Below are positions 59,555-64,000 of a stretch of DNA of 64,000 nucleotides, piece by piece. The position numbers and the translations under genes are program-made. The stretch comes from Bradyrhizobium sp. CCBAU 51765. Lineage in GTDB: Bacteria; Pseudomonadota; Alphaproteobacteria; Rhizobiales; Xanthobacteraceae. The notes under the pieces were generated by a model. The model was not told where the DNA came from. It ran no database searches and saw only the letters and a program-made list of their open reading frames with translations. The stretch covers positions 4,701,001 through 4,765,000 of the forward strand of contig NZ_CP030038.1 of assembly GCF_015291725.1 (NCBI RefSeq). Direction: 5' to 3'. Position 1 is the stretch's first letter; each line of letters opens with the position of its first letter.

Positions 59555-60216
59555 CAGCTTCCTGTGCCCGGATGCGTGATGTCGGGCGGCATCTCGCCGC
59601 GATAGAACGCAATGGTGCGGTCCGAGCGCTGCTTCGCCGTGTCTGGATCGATCCCGCTCGCGACATGCGCCGCACGCCAATATTCGCCGCTTGCCGTCAT
59701 GAAGTCCTTGCCCTCGGGCGAGACCATCCAGGCCTCGGCCGTCTCGTGGTCGACCGACGCCCCGGTCGCAAGATATCGCTCCAGTCCCGCAAGCGCGAGG
59801 TCCCAACCGATGCCCACCGCACCGGGGCCGAACTGATTCCAATGATCCTCGATGATCGCGGTGTGCTCAAGCGTCAGGCGCGCCTGGCTTCGTTCTGCCG
59901 ACAGCTTGACGTCGATCCAGCTCGTCGCGCCACCGAACTCCCATGTCGCGGCGAAATGGGTCGGCGGCGTACAGGCCGTGATGGTGCCGCCCGCATTGCC
60001 CTTGACCTGATACCTTCCGCCGAGCTGGAGGTCTCCCTCGACCGGCGCGAACCAGCGCGGGATGCGCTCCCTGCTGGTCACGGCGTCCCAGAGATCGTCG
60101 AGGCCGGTGTCGTAGAGACGCGTCAGAGTCACCGCGCTGGCCGGCTTCCCGTCCTTCTCAAAGCTCCTCACCGAGCGCGTCACAAGTCCCAAGACTCTGG
60201 CGACGTCGATCTGCAT
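59554..60216 (-). CDS. SRPBCC (AHSA1-type) domain protein
   Basis: 220 residues from MQIDVARVLGLVTRSVRSFE, AAGGAG upstream. The AHSA1-like START fold is recognisable by TRLYDTGLDDLWDAVTSRER, IPRWFAPVEGDLQLGGRYQV and WEFGG. The C-terminal 70 residues are an extension (WMVSPEGKDFMTASGEYWRA) found in long versions. It binds a hydrophobic ligand by family analogy. First gene of the SRPBCC-ArsR pair. Confidence 0.9.
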   Translation of the reverse strand: MQIDVARVLGLVTRSVRSFEKDGKPASAVTLTRLYDTGLDDLWDAVTSRERIPRWFAPVEGDLQLGGRYQVKGNAGGTITACTPPTHFAATWEFGGATSWIDVKLSAERSQARLTLEHTAIIEDHWNQFGPGAVGIGWDLALAGLERYLATGASVDHETAEAWMVSPEGKDFMTASGEYWRAAHVASGIDPDTAKQRSDRTIAFYRGEMPPDITHPGTGS

Positions 60217-60391
60217 TGCGTTTCTCCTTGCTTCCCTCAAGGAGGAATATCAATCGTTACTAATATAAGTCAACACTAATATTAAGCCGCGCCGCTGCGT
60301 CAAACCGCCTCGTGAGGCGATGCGAACAAAATGCCTGCCCAGGCGTCTATCGGTGCCCACCCCGCAAGCGCGCACAAGACGGAATGAATTC

Positions 60392-60763
60392 ATGAAAGTT
60401 CGCAAATTCGCCATCTCCGACGCTTCGCTCGAGCGCTCGCCGGGACAGGACGGCGATATCTTCGTCGGCAACCTGGTCGACCAACGTCACGGCGGACCGA
60501 TCACGATCGGCTTCGGGCGTTACGCACCGAACCAGACTCTCGAGGAGACGATGAGCGTCGACGATGTCATGATCGTCCTCGAGGGGAAGCTCTCGGTCAC
60601 GAGCGACGGCGACACCGTCAGCGCGGGTCCCGGCGAGATCGTCTACATGCCGAAAGGTGAGACCGTCACCATCCGCTCGCACGAGCAAGGCGCTCTCACG
60701 GCCTACGTCACCTATCCGCACTGGCAGGAGGCGCATGAGGCGCGAGCTCGTGGCAACCGTTGA
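60392..60763 (+). CDS. EutQ-like cupin protein
   Basis: 123 residues from MKVRKFAISDASLERSPGQD. A single cupin barrel with GFGRYAPNQTLEETMSVDDV, MIVLEGKLSVTSDGDTVSAG and GEIVYMPKGETVTIRSHEQG. It resembles EutQ C-terminal domains, but no ethanolamine genes are near. Several metal ligands of ordinary cupins are replaced. It is divergent from the SRPBCC-ArsR pair. Confidence 0.85.
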   Translation: MKVRKFAISDASLERSPGQDGDIFVGNLVDQRHGGPITIGFGRYAPNQTLEETMSVDDVMIVLEGKLSVTSDGDTVSAGPGEIVYMPKGETVTIRSHEQGALTAYVTYPHWQEAHEARARGNR

Positions 60764-60817
60764 TGTCACCTGCCCGCCCGCTGCGATCCAGCGAGACAGG
60801 GCCCGACCCAGAGACCG

Positions 60818-61699
60818 CTATTTCAGCGGGAGAAACAGTTCCGCGACGGTCTCGTGCTCAGGCACCTCCGGGAAGAAGCTCAGCCGCTGGCAATAGATCG
60901 GGAAGTCGCGCACTTCCTCGCCGCTGCCCGGCAGCCAGTCGCGATAGAAGTAGAGCGCGGCCGGCTCCAGATTGTCGGTGTAGCCGACGACACGCAGCAC
61001 CGCGCAGCGTCCGCCTGGGATCTCGCCGGCCTTGATCCCGTCGCCATCAGCCGCGATCGGCTGCTCGGTGCCGACACAAAGATCCACGCTGTAATCGGCC
61101 GGGCGCGCAGGACGCCGCTCGGAACGCCAGACGTTGAAGGTCGGGTTTGTGCTGGGGTGCAGGCCCGCCGCCTTCCGCCACGCGATGAAGCGCTGGATGG
61201 TGGCGGGAAGCGTCGCCGGGTCGCCCCGATGCTCCATGATCGCCACCCTTGTGGTGGGCACATCGCGGATCGTCACGTCGTCAGTCGTGAAAGTTCTCTG
61301 CATGAGCTTGCTCCTCGCGATATCGAGAGGCCCGAAGGCCGCAAGCCACGGCTCCCACTCGGGAGAGTTCCGGAACGACGATGGCGATTGCCCGAACCGT
61401 TGCCGGAAGGCGCGGGCAAAGGCATCCGGTGCTTCGTAGCCGGCATCCATCGCAATGTCCGTGACGCTTTGGGCGTCGGCGAAGGCGAGCTGATGCGACG
61501 CGCGCTTCAGACGGGCCAGCTGGACGTAGCGGTGCACTGACAGCCCGAAGGTCGCCGTGAACTGCCGGTGGAAATGGAATTTCGAGAAGGCCGCAACAGC
61601 GCTCAAACTTTCCAGGTCCAGATCATCGTCGAGATGCCGGTCGATATGGTCCAGCACCCGACGCATCCGGGCCTGATAGTTTTGCATCGCCGCCTTCAT
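60818..61699 (-). CDS. AraC family regulator with GyrI-like effector domain
   Basis: 293 residues. Two helix-turn-helix motifs of AraC type lie at the N-terminus (LESLSAVAAFSKFHFHRQFT, VTDIAMDAGYEAPDAFARAF, then RQRFGQSPSSFR). The C-terminal half is a GyrI/SbmC-like small-molecule-binding domain (VAIMEHRGDPATLPATIQRF, GRCAVLRVVGYTDNL). This is the architecture of Rob/BmrR-type multidrug-responsive activators. The target is not evident. Confidence 0.92.
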   Translation of the reverse strand: MKAAMQNYQARMRRVLDHIDRHLDDDLDLESLSAVAAFSKFHFHRQFTATFGLSVHRYVQLARLKRASHQLAFADAQSVTDIAMDAGYEAPDAFARAFRQRFGQSPSSFRNSPEWEPWLAAFGPLDIARSKLMQRTFTTDDVTIRDVPTTRVAIMEHRGDPATLPATIQRFIAWRKAAGLHPSTNPTFNVWRSERRPARPADYSVDLCVGTEQPIAADGDGIKAGEIPGGRCAVLRVVGYTDNLEPAALYFYRDWLPGSGEEVRDFPIYCQRLSFFPEVPEHETVAELFLPLK

Positions 61700-61834
61700 C
61701 GTCCCTCCTCCGTGGCGGGGCTCATCTAGGCGTGAACGGCCGTGGCGTGCTCGACCGATCTTGCGGTTTTAGGCACACTGTCGTTGCCCGACTGGCCTGG
61801 GCGATGACAGCGAGTGCGTGACGGACGACGCGCC

Positions 61835-63094
61835 CTACCCGCGCGCCATCAGCGCCTTCGCCAGCGCCATATACGCCGGCAGCGTCACGGGGTCGTTGGC
61901 GGCGTTGCCCGCCATGGGGTGCGAGGCGTAACGGGCGATCACCATCTCGGCCCTGGGATCGATGTAGATGCCCTGGCCGTAGACGCCGCGCGCCATGTAG
62001 GCGCCGTGGGAGTTGTGGGTGACCCACCATTGATTGCGGTAGGACGCGCCCGGCAGCGTGGTGTAGCCGGCCGGCTTGAATTTCTCGGGGTCGCCGCCGC
62101 GCGCGATGTCCTCGACAACCGTTGAAGGCACGATCTGGCGGCCGTTGAAGCGGCCGTGATTGCGCATGGTTTCGCCGAAGCGGGCGAGATCGCGCAAAGT
62201 CGTGGAGAGACCGCCGCCGCCGCTCTCGGTGCCGATGCGGTCGACGTGATAATACGCGTCCTCCTCCGCGCCCATCGGCTGCCAGATCCGCTCGGACAAG
62301 AACTCCGACAGCGTCATGCCGCTGGCGCGCCGGATGATCCAGGCCAGCACGTCGGTGTTGACGGTCTTGTAGGCGAAGGCCTTGCCGTGCTCGCCCTGCT
62401 TCTTCTGCGCGATGAGGAAATCGAAGATGGTGGTCGGGCCGTCATAATCCGCCGGGATCGGCGCCATGCCGTTGGCGCGCCGCAGGCCCCACACGTCCGA
62501 ATTCTTGTCGGTGTAGACCTCGGTGTAGAGAAGCCCCGTGGTCATATCCATGACCTCGTGCACGCGCGCGTCGCCGAACGCGCTCGCCTTCAGCTCCGGC
62601 ACGTAGTCCGTCACCGGTGCCTGCGGATCGATCTTGCCCTCGGCGACCAGAATGCCGGCGAGCACGCCGGTGAACGACTTCGTCACCGACATCCCGATAT
62701 GCGGCTTGTGCGGCTGCAGCGCGCCGAAATAGCGCTCATAGATCAGCCTGCCCCGATGCAGCACGGCGATGCCGTCGGTGTACGTCTCCTCCAGCATCTT
62801 TGCGAAGGTCATGGGCCGGCCGTCCATCGTGGTCGAGGCGACCGCGCCGATGTCGTGGTCCGCGCACGGCAGCACCGACGCAGGCCCTGCCCCGCGCCAG
62901 ACGTTCACCGTCGGCACCAGCTGGCGGATGTTGCTCCATGCCCAGCGCAGTTCGGGGAAGCTGCGGAACGAGCCGTTCTGGAAGGTGATGGTGCGGTCGG
63001 GTGCCGGCGGGAAGCCGCGCATCCAGCCGAGGGTTTCGGGGTCGGTGGCGGCGGCAGTGGCGGATGACTGGCTGGCAGCAGTAGCGACGGACAT
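61835..63094 (-). CDS. Serine hydrolase (NylB-like, beta-lactamase family)
   Basis: 419 residues, no signal peptide. SxxK motif IGMSVTKSFTG, Tyr motif of the class-C fold (Y-K-T-V-N in AFAYKTVNTDVLAW), and GTESGGGGLSTTLRDLARFG. It resembles 6-aminohexanoate-dimer hydrolase (NylB) and EstB-type esterases. The actual substrate is unknown. A different branch from the broken serine hydrolase at 45169. Confidence 0.9.
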   Translation of the reverse strand: MSVATAASQSSATAAATDPETLGWMRGFPPAPDRTITFQNGSFRSFPELRWAWSNIRQLVPTVNVWRGAGPASVLPCADHDIGAVASTTMDGRPMTFAKMLEETYTDGIAVLHRGRLIYERYFGALQPHKPHIGMSVTKSFTGVLAGILVAEGKIDPQAPVTDYVPELKASAFGDARVHEVMDMTTGLLYTEVYTDKNSDVWGLRRANGMAPIPADYDGPTTIFDFLIAQKKQGEHGKAFAYKTVNTDVLAWIIRRASGMTLSEFLSERIWQPMGAEEDAYYHVDRIGTESGGGGLSTTLRDLARFGETMRNHGRFNGRQIVPSTVVEDIARGGDPEKFKPAGYTTLPGASYRNQWWVTHNSHGAYMARGVYGQGIYIDPRAEMVIARYASHPMAGNAANDPVTLPAYMALAKALMARG

Positions 63095-63224
63095 GAAGGC
63101 GAGCTCCGGAGGGGACCATACGGATCACCTATCACGGGAGAACGTGACGGAGATCCGACGTTTGCGCCGGGGCGCTACGCACGATCCTATTGGCCCCGCT
63201 GCGACGCTTCGCAGCGGGTGCTGC

Positions 63225-64000
63225 TCACATGGGCGGGCCCAGGAACTTGAATGGCTCAGCCGCCTCGAATTTCGCCGTCGCATCGCCGGAGAAAATGCGC
63301 GACTGTTGGAGCCCCAGATCGAGCTTCTTCACTTTTCCCTTCTCAGGTGAGAAATCGATCGCCTTGAGATCCACCCAGAATATGTTCGGGGTCAGCACGG
63401 ATTCGAAGAAGTACAGCTTGCGCTGATGGTCGGCGACGGTGCGCCACCGCGTCGAGGAAATGTTCGGCTGCTCCGGCGTTGAAATGCCGAACGGCACGGA
63501 CACGTTGCGGATCACGCTGAAGACGCTGGCGACGGCGCGGTCGGGATCTTCATCTTTCGGAATCGCGTCGACGTAGAAGGACGCACGCACGAACCGGTCT
63601 GCCGCACGGTTCGTGCCCGGCAGCATCACCGTGCCGCCGATCTCCTTCCAATACTCGTTCAGCGCCAGTTGCTGTTCGAAGATCGGGGAATTCGTCATCA
63701 CCTGGTACTTGCGGTCGTGATGGATGACCGGCCGGCCATTGATGTATTCGATGATCGCGCTGTCGCCCGTGGCATCCGAGAGAGACAGGTGAAGCGTGGT
63801 GAGCAATTTCTGTCCGGGCACGTTGTCGGTGACGATCGTGAAAGGATCGGTCTCGAGGACCGCAACCGCGTCCCGGACGGTGGCGAAATTGTCGAGCACG
63901 TATTGGGCCCAGGCGGCAATGGACAGGCCGGGCTTGCCGGAATCCAGCTTCGGGTATTCGGATTCGGTGAGCCAGAGGACGTTGGCGACCAGCCCTGCCT
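63225..64000 (-). CDS. Linear amide C-N hydrolase, choloylglycine hydrolase family (5' part outside window)
   Basis: About 257 residues are visible, running from the right edge (AGLVANVLWLTESEYP) to the stop at 63225. FATVRDAVAVLE, TTLHLSLSDATGDSAIIEYI and YQVMTNSPIFEQQLALNEYW are conserved in the Ntn-hydrolase family of penicillin V acylases and bile-salt hydrolases. The N-terminal catalytic Cys lies outside the window. A signal peptide is expected in this group but cannot be checked. Confidence 0.88.
   Translation of the reverse strand, partial: AGLVANVLWLTESEYPKLDSGKPGLSIAAWAQYVLDNFATVRDAVAVLETDPFTIVTDNVPGQKLLTTLHLSLSDATGDSAIIEYINGRPVIHHDRKYQVMTNSPIFEQQLALNEYWKEIGGTVMLPGTNRAADRFVRASFYVDAIPKDEDPDRAVASVFSVIRNVSVPFGISTPEQPNISSTRWRTVADHQRKLYFFESVLTPNIFWVDLKAIDFSPEKGKVKKLDLGLQQSRIFSGDATAKFEAAEPFKFLGPPM

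Noticed and set aside
1-64000. CRISPR arrays, prophage, integrase, insertion sequences, rRNA
   Set aside because: I looked for regularly spaced repeats, phage structural or integrase genes, transposases and rRNA-like sequence and found none.

Overview
The window is a chromosomal segment of a high-GC alphaproteobacterium, almost certainly Bradyrhizobium or a close relative. The evidence is the order rplI - dnaB - alr - radA - cvpA - purF, the protein sequences themselves, clusters of rhizobial type (DUF47-pit, liv), and intergenic palindromic repeats of the kind scattered through Bradyrhizobium genomes. Coding density is high on both strands. I see no prophage, integrase, insertion sequence or CRISPR array.

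Layout. 0-20 kb: housekeeping genes (end of L9, DnaB, alanine racemase, RadA, CvpA, PurF) mixed with a TetR-thioesterase pair, a cytochrome c-like protein, Cfa, exonuclease III, a potassium-channel-like protein, a TauE exporter, a periplasmic binding protein coupled to a GGDEF/EAL protein, and a membrane class III cyclase. 20-32 kb: an SDR, a Liv-type binding protein, the der/lipoprotein/YfgM-like cluster, an acyl-CoA ligase, NnrU-like protein, release factor 3, a guanidine exporter behind a guanidine-II riboswitch, and a DUF47-pit phosphate operon with a PHO box. 32-37 kb: a complete branched-chain amino-acid-type ABC transporter (permeases, binding protein, two ATPases). 37-41 kb: small conserved genes.

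41-45 kb is the most remarkable part. A 1.2-kb stretch with no protein gene carries four tandem RNA units of about 130-185 nt. Each has the same terminal stem with a bulged U and the same motifs (GGUGGUGAAGA near the 5' end, CGCCCGUUCCCC near the 3' end). Three contain a circularly permuted tRNA-like module: T arm, acceptor stem closed by a short loop, D arm, with the Y domain sitting in the anticodon or D loop. Directly downstream are a TROVE/vWA Ro60 ortholog (Rsr) and an RtcB RNA ligase, ended by a terminator. I read this as a Ro60 - Y RNA - RtcB RNA-processing or repair locus with an unusually rich set of Y RNAs.

45-64 kb is accessory metabolism and regulation: a serine hydrolase gene broken by a nonsense codon, acetyltransferases, an acetolactate-synthase-like enzyme, a MarR-GNAT fusion with a leaderless operator-promoter, an MFS carrier, an oxidoreductase pair with a divergent LysR, a TetR-DUF308 unit with two matching operators, a deformylase-like protein that has lost two metal ligands, an isochorismatase-LysR pair, an ArsR-SRPBCC pair, an AraC-GyrI regulator and two hydrolases, the last cut by the window edge.
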